Part shown: piece by piece, positions 28,704 to 36,988 of the stretch
How positions within the stretch are numbered: the stretch's first letter is position 1
Layout of the letters: each line of letters begins with the position of its first letter
Origin: KBS-96 sp964247975
Lineage (GTDB): Bacteria > Acidobacteriota > Terriglobia > Bryobacterales > Bryobacteraceae
Reading direction: 5' to 3'
NCBI GenBank assembly: GCA_964247975.1
Contig: CAXTWH010000003.1
Location: 1 to 64,000, forward strand
Length of the DNA: 64,000 nt
Made by a program: the position numbers and the translations under genes
Notes under the pieces: generated by a model
The model's input: the letters and a program-made list of their open reading frames with translations, nothing else
Database searches by the model: none
What the model was told of the DNA's origin: nothing

Positions 28704-29276
28704 ATGCTACGCATTTCAGCCGCTTTTCTGTTGTTGAGTTTCGCTTTGCCGTCTTTTTCGGTTGCCGCTGATAAGAACAAGCAGCATCACGACGCATTTG
28801 TTCCGGGAGAATCCGACGAAACCCGTATTGCCCAGGAAGTCCGGCATCAGCTTGTGACGCTGCCTTATTACGGCATCTTTGATGATCTTGCTTTCCGGGT
28901 GGAGGGAGGCACAGTGACCCTGATGGGTTCCGTGGTGAGACCTACGCTAAAATCATCCGCCGAGAACGTAACGAAACGGGTGGAAGGCGTAACCCAGGTC
29001 AACAACGAAATAAAAGTGCTGCCTTTATCGCCGATGGATGACCAGATTCGCATGGCCGAATATCGAGCCATCTATGGCGACTCCGCACTCTCAACGCGAT
29101 ACGGTTATCGCGCCCTTCCTTCCATTCATATCATTGTGGAGAACGGACATGTCACTCTGGAAGGCGTTGTTGCCAGCCAAGGAGACAAGAACCTGATTAA
29201 CATTCGCGCTAATGGCGTTCCCAATGTTTTTTCTGTTACAAACAATCTGATGGTAGAGGAGCAGCAGCCGAAGTAG
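28704..29276 (+). CDS. periplasmic protein with two BON domains
   Basis: A 190-residue exported protein (signal peptide ending LPSFSVAA). Two BON-type domains are visible: residues about 40-105 (ARLA-like start IAQEVRHQLVTLPYYGIFDD, then VTLMGSVVRPTLKSSAENVT, VNNEIKV) and about 110-185 (TRYGYRALPSIHIIVENGHV, then LEGVVASQGDKNLINIRANG, VTNNLMVEE). BON domains bind phospholipid membranes and occur in envelope-stress proteins such as OsmY. A GTAGGAG lies 8-14 bases before the ATG. It stands alone, divergent from the cytochrome gene. Confidence 0.82.
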   Translation: MLRISAAFLLLSFALPSFSVAADKNKQHHDAFVPGESDETRIAQEVRHQLVTLPYYGIFDDLAFRVEGGTVTLMGSVVRPTLKSSAENVTKRVEGVTQVNNEIKVLPLSPMDDQIRMAEYRAIYGDSALSTRYGYRALPSIHIIVENGHVTLEGVVASQGDKNLINIRANGVPNVFSVTNNLMVEEQQPK

Positions 29277-29325
29277 TTTCACGCTGTTAGAAGTGAGCCT
29301 TTCAGGTGCCGCGTTCAATCACGTG

Positions 29326-31149
29326 TCAGGTTTTAGTAGGCGCGTGATTAGCGCGGTGCTGCGCCGGATTGTTGCCGTGAGATTGCAGGTTGGCCGCCGT
29401 GTTCACCAGCGATACATGCGAAAATGCCTGAGGAAAGTTTCCAACCTGTCTTTGAGCAGCAACATCATATTCTTCGGAAAGCAAACCAACGTCGTTCCGC
29501 AACGCTAATAGCTTTTCGAAAAGTTCAACAGCCTTCTCCCTTTGTCCTTGTAAAACGTAGTTATCTGCTAACCAGAAACTACAGGCTAGAAACACGCCTT
29601 CCGAGCCGGAAAGGCCATCTGCGGTTTTTGTGTAATCGTAGCGCTGCACAAAGCCGTCCTTTAACAAAGCTTTCTCAATTGCCGCCACCGTTCCCATCAT
29701 GCGGGGATCTGTAGCGGGCAGAAAACCTACTGACGGGATCAGTAACAAGCTGGCATCCAACTGCGTTGCGCCGTACGATTGCACAAAAGAATTCATCTGC
29801 TTGTTGAACGCCTGATCACAAATCTCCTGATGAATCTCTGAACGAACCTGCTTCCAACGTTCGAGCGGGCCTTCCGCTTGGCTCTGCTCTATCGTTCGAA
29901 CTGCCCGATCCACTGCTACCCAGGCCATTACCTTTGAGTAAGTAAAGTTGCGCGCGCCGCCTCGCACTTCCCAAATGCCCTCATCCGGCTGCTTCCAGAT
30001 TGTTTCCAGGTGTTCAACCAAAGCCCGTTCCAATGACCAGGCAGCTTTGAAATCGGCCAAACCCGTGCGCTTGGCTTGGTAGAGCATGTCGAGAACCTCC
30101 CCGTACACATCCAGTTGCAACTGTTCTGAAGCGGCATTGCCGATGCGCACCGGGGTGGAGTTTTCATAGCCGCTCAACCAGGGTAGTTCATATTCCTGTA
30201 AACGCCGTTCGCCCGCTACCCCATACATAATCTGCATTTTTTCCGGACTGCCGGCCACCGCGCGAATCAGCCAGGCGCGCCAGGCTTTGGCTTCTTCAAG
30301 AAAGCCTGAATTCATCAGCGCATACAGAGTAAATGTGGAATCTCGCAGCCAGCAAAAACGATAATCCCAATTGCGAGGCCCGCCAATCGCTTCCGGCAGC
30401 GATGTGGTGGCGGCAGCCACAATGCCGCCGGTTTGGTGATGCGCCAGCGCTTTCAACGTAATGGCCGAGCGCAGCACCGCTTCCGACCAGGGTCCTGGCA
30501 TATTGAATTGTTGCGCCCATTTGCTCCAGCCTTGGCTGACCTGTTCAATGCTTTCCGGCACATCAGGCGACGCAGGAGTAGCCACATACGATTTGGCCCA
30601 TCGCAACGAGAACGCTTGTTGTTCCCCGGCTTTGATTGTGAACTCCGCAACCGAGGTTAATCCTTTACCGGTCACCGGAACCGCACAGTTTAAAATCGCC
30701 TGATCCTGACCGGCAACGGCTCGCAAACGGCCATCATGAAATCTGGTTACCCAAGGCGCAACCGAGCCGTAATCGAATCTGAAAATCAATTCCATGCACA
30801 TAGCCACTTGGCCGCTTACGCCGCGAACTAGACGCAGCACATCAGCGTTTTCGGCATGGCGGTTCATGCAATCAGTCACCACAACTGTGCCTTCTGAAGT
30901 GGTCCATTCCGTTTCAAGCACCAGCGTTTTGTCACGGTAGCGGCGTTTCACTTGGGCATCTTTCTGTTTAGGACTGATGAGCCAACGGCCGTTTTCTTCA
31001 TTGCCCAGCAAAGCAGCAAAACAGGCCGGCGAATCGTAGCGGGGAAATCCAAGCCAGTCGATGGAACCGTTTCTACCGACCAGAGCAACCGTTTCACAAT
31101 TGCCAATCAGGGCATAATCTTCTATTCGTTGAGCCAAGCTGTGGTTCAT
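29326..31149 (-). CDS. glycoside hydrolase family 15 (glucoamylase/trehalase type)
   Basis: A cytosolic protein of 607 residues from the ATG at 31149, which is preceded by GGAAAGG; the open frame extends 21 codons further but without signal or ribosome site. The N-terminal beta-sandwich starts RIEDYALIGNCETVALVGRN and the (alpha/alpha)6 barrel carries GGPRNWDYRFCWLRDSTFTL, YGVAGERRLQEYELPWLSGY, the family's catalytic-region pieces, and WEVRGGARNFTYSKVMAWVA. Bacterial members of this branch often hydrolyse trehalose or glucans. It follows the SDR gene by 37 bases on the same strand and is likely in one operon with it. Confidence 0.88.
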   Translation of the reverse strand: MNHSLAQRIEDYALIGNCETVALVGRNGSIDWLGFPRYDSPACFAALLGNEENGRWLISPKQKDAQVKRRYRDKTLVLETEWTTSEGTVVVTDCMNRHAENADVLRLVRGVSGQVAMCMELIFRFDYGSVAPWVTRFHDGRLRAVAGQDQAILNCAVPVTGKGLTSVAEFTIKAGEQQAFSLRWAKSYVATPASPDVPESIEQVSQGWSKWAQQFNMPGPWSEAVLRSAITLKALAHHQTGGIVAAATTSLPEAIGGPRNWDYRFCWLRDSTFTLYALMNSGFLEEAKAWRAWLIRAVAGSPEKMQIMYGVAGERRLQEYELPWLSGYENSTPVRIGNAASEQLQLDVYGEVLDMLYQAKRTGLADFKAAWSLERALVEHLETIWKQPDEGIWEVRGGARNFTYSKVMAWVAVDRAVRTIEQSQAEGPLERWKQVRSEIHQEICDQAFNKQMNSFVQSYGATQLDASLLLIPSVGFLPATDPRMMGTVAAIEKALLKDGFVQRYDYTKTADGLSGSEGVFLACSFWLADNYVLQGQREKAVELFEKLLALRNDVGLLSEEYDVAAQRQVGNFPQAFSHVSLVNTAANLQSHGNNPAQHRANHAPTKT

Positions 31150-31186
31150 CCTTTCCGAAGCAACGTATCGCGCGTAGGCGGAATAC

Positions 31187-32168
31187 TTAAGTTTGTTCCC
31201 GCGAGGCTGCAAGTATTGCTCCAGCCGCGCCCAGGCCGCAGATCGTCAACAAACGCCGATGCAAAGTGATCCAGGTTTGCAGGCTGAAATTTGAGGATCG
31301 GCTGTCAAAATTGCCGTGAGCCGCATAGTTGCCGGAAACCGGTTCAAATAAATTATCCGGCCGGTGCGGATCGACTGGTTCCTTTGTTTGCTGGGCACCG
31401 TAGCCGGTTTTACCGAGGTACCAATCCGCAAAGCCTGGCGCGAACTTCTGCCCGTAGATGGCTTTCATCGTAGGAAAACCTACGTAAACTTCGCGGCGAT
31501 TGTGATAAGCAGCCCAAACANNNNNNNNNNATGGGCGGCACCGGCTGCGGATGGCGAGGCAAGCGCGTACGACCCCAATCAAACTGCGGAGTGTTCATCG
31601 CAGGCAGGTGAACAACTGTCAGTTTGATGCGGCTTCGATCATGAATCAATTCCGAGCGTATGGAATCGGTAAAGCCTACAATGGCGTGCTTGGCGCCACA
31701 GTACGGCGCTTGCAGCGGAACCGAGCGATATGCCAAAGCTGAACCGACTTGAATAATGCAGCCGCGGTCGCGCTGCTTCATTCGCTTCAGTGCCGCCATC
31801 GTGCCGTAAACGCAGCCCAGGTAAGTCACTTCGGTAGCGCGGCGGAATTCCTCCGGGGTAATCTCCTCAAAAGGAGCAAACACCGTGGTCATGGCATTGT
31901 TGACCCAAATTCCGATTGGGCCGAGTTCGCGTTCTACGGTTTTGGCTGCCTCTTCCACCTGTTTTGCGTCGGCTATATCCAAGGGAAGCACCAAAGCCAT
32001 GCCGCCGGCCTGTTCCACTTCTCGCTTGGTCGCCTCCAGTCGCTCCCGGTCGCGCGCAATTAAACCGATTTTCACTTTGCGTTTGGAAAATTCCTGCACA
32101 ACAGCGCGGCCTACTCCGGCTGAGGCTCCGGTAATGACCACTACTTCATCAGAATTCCGTCTCATCAT
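31187..32168 (-). CDS. short-chain dehydrogenase/reductase, split by the assembly gap
   Basis: An NAD(P)-dependent oxidoreductase. The first part (32168 to 31531) has the cofactor loop VVITGASAGVGRAVV, the structural WVNNAM, the catalytic Ser in IIQVGSALAYRS and the YCGAK motif. The second part continues after the ten N (31521-31530) in another frame: VWAAYHNRREVYVGFPTMKA through to SLCIG-free C-terminal helix LTICGLGAAGAILAA. Both parts match the same known SDR branch with a C-terminal extension carrying a membrane-like helix. The frame change comes from the placeholder length of the gap, not necessarily from a mutation; a short coding stretch is missing after PQPVPP. The start could be either of two adjacent ATGs (32168, 32165). 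Confidence 0.75.
31521..31530. other. assembly gap (10 N)
   Basis: Ten unresolved bases join two contigs within the SDR gene. The number ten is a usual placeholder, so true distance is unknown. Because the SDR reads sensibly on both sides, the join order and orientation are supported by the sequence. Confidence 0.98.
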
Positions 32169-32499
32169 TTTTTACTTTATAGTGGGGTCGCGCTCTTCAA
32201 AAATTTTCAAGTTCATCTTGGCTATCTGTCAGACGCGAAGACATAAAAAGTGTTCCTGTTCAAACACTCCGCAGAATACTCGGATGATAATTCGAACATT
32301 CATTCAAAATTTGTTTTGCAACACTAAGCTATATGAAGTTAAATATGATTACAGCTAAGCGTAATTTGAGCTACGGAACTGTTGATGGAAAAGCACATGA
32401 GTAGATTTTTACTAAGAAAATTTGACAAGATCGCAAAAGTTCGTAAGAAATTTTTACCACTTTGCGTCATAATGCGCTAAACTCACGATCCAGAAGCGT
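32169..32499. other. 331-base AT-rich intergenic region
   Basis: No gene is supported here. The region separates the divergent SDR and MPN-like genes and is much richer in A and T than the surroundings, so it probably contains both promoters. A TTGACA is present at 32422-32427 and a CATAAT at 32468-32473, but their spacing does not form one standard promoter. On the minus strand a TATAAA lies about ten bases before the SDR start. No strong hairpin or RNA motif was noticed. Confidence 0.5.
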
Positions 32500-33639
32500 A
32501 TGTTAAGACAAGAAGCATTTTCACCAGTTCTGGAAATTGCCGCAGAGCCCCTGGTAAGGCTCAGGTTCTCCGCTCAGGCTGTGGGCGAATTTGTTGCTTT
32601 AACGGAGAATTTTGGAGTTGAAAGTTTCTGCCCGGATCTGGCAGGGTTTTTGTTCGGCACAGCCGGAGAAGATTTTGTTCAAGTTGAAACAGTGCGCCAG
32701 TTTCCGAAAACCGACACTGCACTAGCTTTTACAAAATTCACACGGAAGCAGTTTGAAGAATTGATTGAAGCTTCCCGCCTTGATCCTGCTTTAGAGCCGC
32801 TCCAATTAGTGGGATGGTACCGGCTTCATGGGGATGGCGATCTCCGATTGCAATCGCAGGAAGTCTGGTTTCATGAGCGATTTTTCAAAAAGCAGCAGGA
32901 TCTAGCACTGGTTTTCGGGCCGAAAAAGGATGGAGGTTCAGTTCTGATTCGATCCCGCAGCCAGGATGGTACTTTCTCTTCCACTCAGCACAGCAGCGCT
33001 AAAAGCCGTTTTGACCGTTCCCGCATACAAGAGCTTTCCCTGGATCTGCAATCGGGTCCGATCTTCAAGAACGAAACTTATCTTAAGGCTTACGATGTGC
33101 TGGACGAAGTAGAAGACCGGGAATCAAAACGAACGCGCATTATCATCGCTTCCATTGTTGCCGCTGTTGTGGGCGCGGTAATCGGCTTGTGGGCAACTGC
33201 TCACATGAATAAAGCCGGAATACCGGGCGAAGCTGCTTCTTCGGGCTTGACCCTGGTTTTAAGCCCGGTTGGTTCGGATCTGACCATCAGTTGGACTGGC
33301 GAAATTGCCAAGGCCAAGCAAGCGGAGTTGAAGCTGCTTGACGGAGATTCGGTGATCAACAAAGACCTGACATCCAGCTACAAGCCCAACGGATCAATCA
33401 CACTTCAACGGCGCAGCGGCAACATTCAAGCCGTTTTAACTGTGAATGATGGCTATCGGACTTGGCAAAGCCAAACCAGCTTAATTGACACCACAGTCGC
33501 TCCGCCATCGTCTCCGCTTGCTGCTCCGGCAGCGCTGGAATCAGCAGACCAGGCTGAGTTAACGAGATTAAGGGAAGAAAACCGCCGTTTGCTGCAGAAG
33601 AATCATACTGCGCATCGGACCCCGCGCCGTCATCGCTGA
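32500..33639 (+). CDS. membrane-anchored protein with a degenerate MPN/JAMM-like domain
   Basis: A 379-residue protein. Residues about 15-160 read like an MPN (JAB) fold: LAGFLFG near 47-53 in place of the usual E.xGxLxG strand, and VGWYRLHGDGDLRLQSQEVW near 104-123 in place of GWYHTHP......S..D. The JAMM zinc site is not complete: the first His is R108, only H110 remains, and the Ser119 is not followed by the expected Asp. A peptidase activity is therefore unlikely. One transmembrane helix follows (about 213-232), then a beta-rich outer domain (about 240-325), a Pro/Ala linker and a basic tail ending TPRRHR. I do not know its role. It is divergent from the SDR gene and 57 bases upstream of the CAP gene. 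Confidence 0.5.
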   Translation: MLRQEAFSPVLEIAAEPLVRLRFSAQAVGEFVALTENFGVESFCPDLAGFLFGTAGEDFVQVETVRQFPKTDTALAFTKFTRKQFEELIEASRLDPALEPLQLVGWYRLHGDGDLRLQSQEVWFHERFFKKQQDLALVFGPKKDGGSVLIRSRSQDGTFSSTQHSSAKSRFDRSRIQELSLDLQSGPIFKNETYLKAYDVLDEVEDRESKRTRIIIASIVAAVVGAVIGLWATAHMNKAGIPGEAASSGLTLVLSPVGSDLTISWTGEIAKAKQAELKLLDGDSVINKDLTSSYKPNGSITLQRRSGNIQAVLTVNDGYRTWQSQTSLIDTTVAPPSSPLAAPAALESADQAELTRLREENRRLLQKNHTAHRTPRRHR

Positions 33640-33696
33640 AAACATAATTCCGGATTAATGCTTACTTTAATTTTGGCGTAAGCGTCTTGGGAAAAG

Positions 33697-34197
33697 ATGC
33701 GAATTGCAGCTATCGTGTTTGCTTTGGTTCTGCTCGGTGATATCCCGAAAGGCCGTTCCGAAGAAAATGGTTTATCGCGCCCAACCGAATTCATTGCAAA
33801 TGCTTTCTTGTCAGCCCACAATGCAGTGCGGGCAGAAGTGGGCGTTCCTCCATTGGCTTGGTCCGCGAACCTTGCCCAGTACGCGCAGCAATGGGCTAAT
33901 CAACTTGCTTCCGCAGGACGCTTGTATCACCGCTCCAAAAACATCTACGGAGAAAATCTATACCTGATCAGCGGCGGTCAGGCAGATCCTCAACAGGTAA
34001 TCGCCGCTTGGGCTGCCGAAGAAGCGGATTACGATTTGAGAACCAACTCCTGCCGGTCCCGCTGCGGCCATTACACGCAATTGGTGTGGCGCGACACAAA
34101 ACAGATTGGTTGTGCAATGACCCGCGCCGGACGGGTGGAAGTCTGGGTTTGCAACTATAATCCGCCGGGTAATTACGTGGGCGAACGCCCTTATTAA
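33697..34197 (+). CDS. secreted CAP-domain (SCP/PR1-like) protein
   Basis: A 166-residue exported protein. After a short signal peptide the CAP domain spans the rest: FLSAHNAVRAEVGVPPLAW, YAQQWANQLASAGRLYHR, GENLYLISGG, CGHYTQLVWRDTKQIGCAMT and WVCNYNPPGNYVGERPY. These are the four CAP signature regions. It resembles the plant PR-1 branch with Cys pairs more than the usual bacterial forms. Function in bacteria is uncertain; sterol or lipid binding and cell-wall roles have been proposed for the family. A GGGAAAAG lies just before the ATG. The last four bases overlap the convergent YtkA-like gene. Confidence 0.88.
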   Translation: MRIAAIVFALVLLGDIPKGRSEENGLSRPTEFIANAFLSAHNAVRAEVGVPPLAWSANLAQYAQQWANQLASAGRLYHRSKNIYGENLYLISGGQADPQQVIAAWAAEEADYDLRTNSCRSRCGHYTQLVWRDTKQIGCAMTRAGRVEVWVCNYNPPGNYVGERPY

Positions 34198-34709
34198 ATC
34201 GAGCGCACTGTGCGCTGCTTGTTTTTCAGCCGTTGATTTAAAGCAAACAGAACAATGGCGCTTGGCACAATCGCAAAGTAAGGCCAATAAACCACTAACG
34301 CCGGCGGCGCGGGTAGAACTTCAATTTCGCCGCGAATTTCCATATTCGACTTGCCACGGCGTGACACAATAATTGTGACTTGCCATTTGCCGGGCTGCGT
34401 AATCGCAGGACGGGCAGCATACAAAATCTTGTTTGTTGCCTCTCGACGTGTTGCTTCCAGCATCAAAGGATCACCCGGTTTTTGTTCTATCGTGAGATTC
34501 ACTTGAGCGTCCAACACTGCGTCGAGTGTAGCGGAATCTTCCACCAAAACACTGAGATCAGCGGGACCGCTGCGCAAAGGAACCGGGGTGCTGAACAGGG
34601 TAACAACCAGATCGCCTGCTTCCTGCCGAAACTGCACTACTCCGCCATCCGCTTTCAGGCTGCGCGGCACAAGACAGAACCCGATTAAAACCAACAACAA
34701 CCAGCGCAT
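34194..34709 (-). CDS. YtkA/FixH-like membrane-anchored periplasmic protein
   Basis: A 171-residue protein from the ATG at 34709, which overlaps the stop of the CtaG fusion gene as TGATG and so is translationally coupled; an in-frame start 16 codons upstream lacks a signal-like beginning. It has a signal peptide (LLLVLIGFCLVPRSLKA), a beta-sandwich of the YtkA/FixH sort (PLRSGPADLSVLVEDSA, LEATRREATNKILYAARP, GKWQVTIIVS) and a C-terminal helix (YFAIVPSAIVLFALNQRL) with a basic tail. FixH-like proteins act with CcoG and CcoI in copper delivery to heme-copper oxidases. Being the last gene of the bc-caa3 operon, it probably helps in oxidase assembly; that is inferred from context. Confidence 0.6.
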   Translation of the reverse strand: MRWLLLVLIGFCLVPRSLKADGGVVQFRQEAGDLVVTLFSTPVPLRSGPADLSVLVEDSATLDAVLDAQVNLTIEQKPGDPLMLEATRREATNKILYAARPAITQPGKWQVTIIVSRRGKSNMEIRGEIEVLPAPPALVVYWPYFAIVPSAIVLFALNQRLKNKQRTVRSI

Positions 34710-36988
34710 CAGTTCATCATCATGCCGCGCATTTGCATCGGCTGTAGCAGAATCCATACACCCGCGACGTAAAGACTACCTGCGATCGCCGCCCAGGGAA
34801 GAAACAATCGCAGGACCGAATGGTTGGCCGGAATCCATGTCTTTGCTAAACGCCAGGAAAGGTATAGCGTTAGCAGAAATCCGGCATCGAGCAGAATTAA
34901 TTGCAAGGGCGTAACAGCATTTGTGAAAACGGGTTGAGCGGAAAGCGCCCAATCGGGAGTGAGCGCAGTTTTAAATAAAATGTTAAACACCCGCTCCAGC
35001 ACAGGCACTATGCCCAGTAAACCGGTGGAAAAGTGAAACAGGAGATGCGCGGCCCACATGGTGACGCCTAAAGGAACTAGCGCGAATGCGAACACATTGG
35101 CTGCTTGCTTGCGGAAAAGTTTTGTTTGGTTTCGGAAGCGGCCCGCAACAATGCTTAGCCATGACGCGCACCAAGGCGCAAAAATTACCGAAGTAACGAT
35201 CAGCAGAGCGATAATTGCGGGCTTCGGCATCCATTGCATCAATTTGTTTTCCCAATCGGTGAAGGACGAAACCATCGCCAGCGCGTTCGCAAAAGCGCCG
35301 AACACAATCGCTAAAGCCAGCGCCGCCAAATCACGCCTTTTCGACAATTTTCCAATAGACGAGCGGTAAGGATTCTGAACCAAAGTAGACGCGGGAATAA
35401 TGGAGATTAAGCCAACGTTATCGTGCGGGCAGGCATGAACGCAATCAAGGCAGAATGTGCAATCGAGATTGCTTTCTTTCTTAGGCTGAAACAGGTACAG
35501 TTCGCAGCCTTTCTGTTTTTCATTGCCGCGAATGCAATCGTAGGTTTGACAGCTTTGACAGGTTTTCTGGCTGTGAACTTTCACCTCCAACGGTGAAACG
35601 AGCGAACCGATGAAGTTGAATTGCCCGATAGGACAAACGTATTTACAAAAACTTGCATCGCGGAATAAGCTGTCCACAACCAGCGCAGCGGCAAAGTAAG
35701 CAATAACAATCCAGGCAGTCGCAGCCGGGCTGTTCCATAAATCGAAAGCCTCATAAGCCCAAAGATACAGTCCCACCAGCGCTAGGGCCAGCCATTTCGA
35801 CCTTAGAAAACTCGGCCATCGCCAGCGGCCCGGAAATACTTTTTTGGCAAGCGATCGGGGCAGCATAAAAGGACAAGCCATGCAGAAAAAGTTTCCCGCC
35901 GCTAACAGCACAATAATCAGCACTGCTCGCCAGTGAATCCAGGGCACGAGGCCAGCTAAATTCATTGGAGCCATCTGCGGACCGCGAAAGCCGTCTACGA
36001 TTAGTGCCACTGCTCCGAGCAGCAAAGGAATCTGCATGGCCGTGCGAGCATGCCGCCAACGCAGAAACGACCCAATCAGAGGGATCTTCAATAAATCAAA
36101 AGTCTGTCTTGCCGGTGTCTGCGTTTCGCTGGAACGTGATTGCGGACGAACTTTATCAGCTACGTGGCGAGACTGTGTTGATCTTCCCAGCAGCTTCATG
36201 GCAAGCACAACCGCAGGCACCAGATAAACCATTGAACCCGGCACCCACATGATTGCGCCTGCCGTGGTTTGGTCGCTGCGCGGCGAAATGCTTCCTAAAG
36301 GAGCGGCTGCATAGGTCGGATAAAGAATCTTATCGGAAAAAACAAAAGTAGCGGAAAGAACAGTATTCACTATATCCGCCGATAGCAGATAAGGGACAAC
36401 CGCCCAATTATTCCATTGCGGACGGCTCGGCCAGGGAAGAATCACCGGCCACCAGAACAGAATTGCCGTCCAGAAGAAAACAGCGTGTTCCGTTTGGTGC
36501 CAGGAAGTGGAATGCAGCGTCAATTCATAGAAAAAAGGCACATGCCAACCCACAGTGCTGAGGTTGAAAACGACCCATGCAAATAAGGGTGAGACCAGGA
36601 AGGCACCGAACTTCTGCAATCTGCGCCAGCGCAGAAATGGTCCCAATCCCTGTTTCACAAAAGATCGGGGCAGGCCGCGCAGGATCGGCAGCATCGGCTG
36701 GCCTAACAACAGAAGTGGCGGCGCCACCATGATTAATAAGAGGTGCTGCACCATATGCGCTTGGAGCAGCAGCGAGGAGAAAGCATCCAGCGGCGATTCG
36801 AGCGCCACAAACAACACAACTAATCCAAGCAGGAACGCGAGCAGCCGGGCTTCGGAGAATTGGTGCGGAAGAGCCTTCCGCACTCGCAGCCAGCCGCGCG
36901 CATAAATGAAAGCCGCGCAAAATAAAGCCAACAAGACTCCCGGCTGAATAGACCAGGAGCCTAGCACGGCAGTGCTGATATTATCCAC
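34709..36988 (-). CDS. ctaG: fusion of CtaG (caa3 oxidase copper-assembly factor) with a CcoG/NapH-like polyferredoxin
   Basis: A 759-residue polytopic protein starting at GTG 36988, eight bases inside the cytochrome b gene. Residues 1 to about 270 match the caa3_CtaG family: VALESPLDAFSSLLLQAHMV, QHLLLIMVAPPLLLLGQPML and FFYELTLHSTSWHQTEHAVF, with the conserved His and hydrophobic helices. Residues about 320-640 add a membrane ferredoxin module of the FixG/CcoG/NapH kind: FFCMACPFMLPR (C369, C372), FCKYVCPIG (C448, C452), CQSCQTYDC (C477-C485) and the full CTFCLDCVHACP motif (C510, C513, C516, C520). Further helices follow to the C-terminus MRGMMMN. CtaG-type proteins help insert CuB, and CcoG-type proteins reduce Cu(II). 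A single polypeptide could reduce and deliver copper; this is inference. Confidence 0.82.
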   Translation of the reverse strand: MDNISTAVLGSWSIQPGVLLALFCAAFIYARGWLRVRKALPHQFSEARLLAFLLGLVVLFVALESPLDAFSSLLLQAHMVQHLLLIMVAPPLLLLGQPMLPILRGLPRSFVKQGLGPFLRWRRLQKFGAFLVSPLFAWVVFNLSTVGWHVPFFYELTLHSTSWHQTEHAVFFWTAILFWWPVILPWPSRPQWNNWAVVPYLLSADIVNTVLSATFVFSDKILYPTYAAAPLGSISPRSDQTTAGAIMWVPGSMVYLVPAVVLAMKLLGRSTQSRHVADKVRPQSRSSETQTPARQTFDLLKIPLIGSFLRWRHARTAMQIPLLLGAVALIVDGFRGPQMAPMNLAGLVPWIHWRAVLIIVLLAAGNFFCMACPFMLPRSLAKKVFPGRWRWPSFLRSKWLALALVGLYLWAYEAFDLWNSPAATAWIVIAYFAAALVVDSLFRDASFCKYVCPIGQFNFIGSLVSPLEVKVHSQKTCQSCQTYDCIRGNEKQKGCELYLFQPKKESNLDCTFCLDCVHACPHDNVGLISIIPASTLVQNPYRSSIGKLSKRRDLAALALAIVFGAFANALAMVSSFTDWENKLMQWMPKPAIIALLIVTSVIFAPWCASWLSIVAGRFRNQTKLFRKQAANVFAFALVPLGVTMWAAHLLFHFSTGLLGIVPVLERVFNILFKTALTPDWALSAQPVFTNAVTPLQLILLDAGFLLTLYLSWRLAKTWIPANHSVLRLFLPWAAIAGSLYVAGVWILLQPMQMRGMMMN

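Noticed and set aside
31410..31582. A biological frameshift in the SDR gene
   Set aside because: The frame change coincides with ten N bases, which are a placeholder of arbitrary length.
36525..36920. A 131-codon minus-strand frame inside the CtaG gene
   Set aside because: It overlaps the CtaG half in a different frame; the CtaG frame has the conserved motifs and the other does not.
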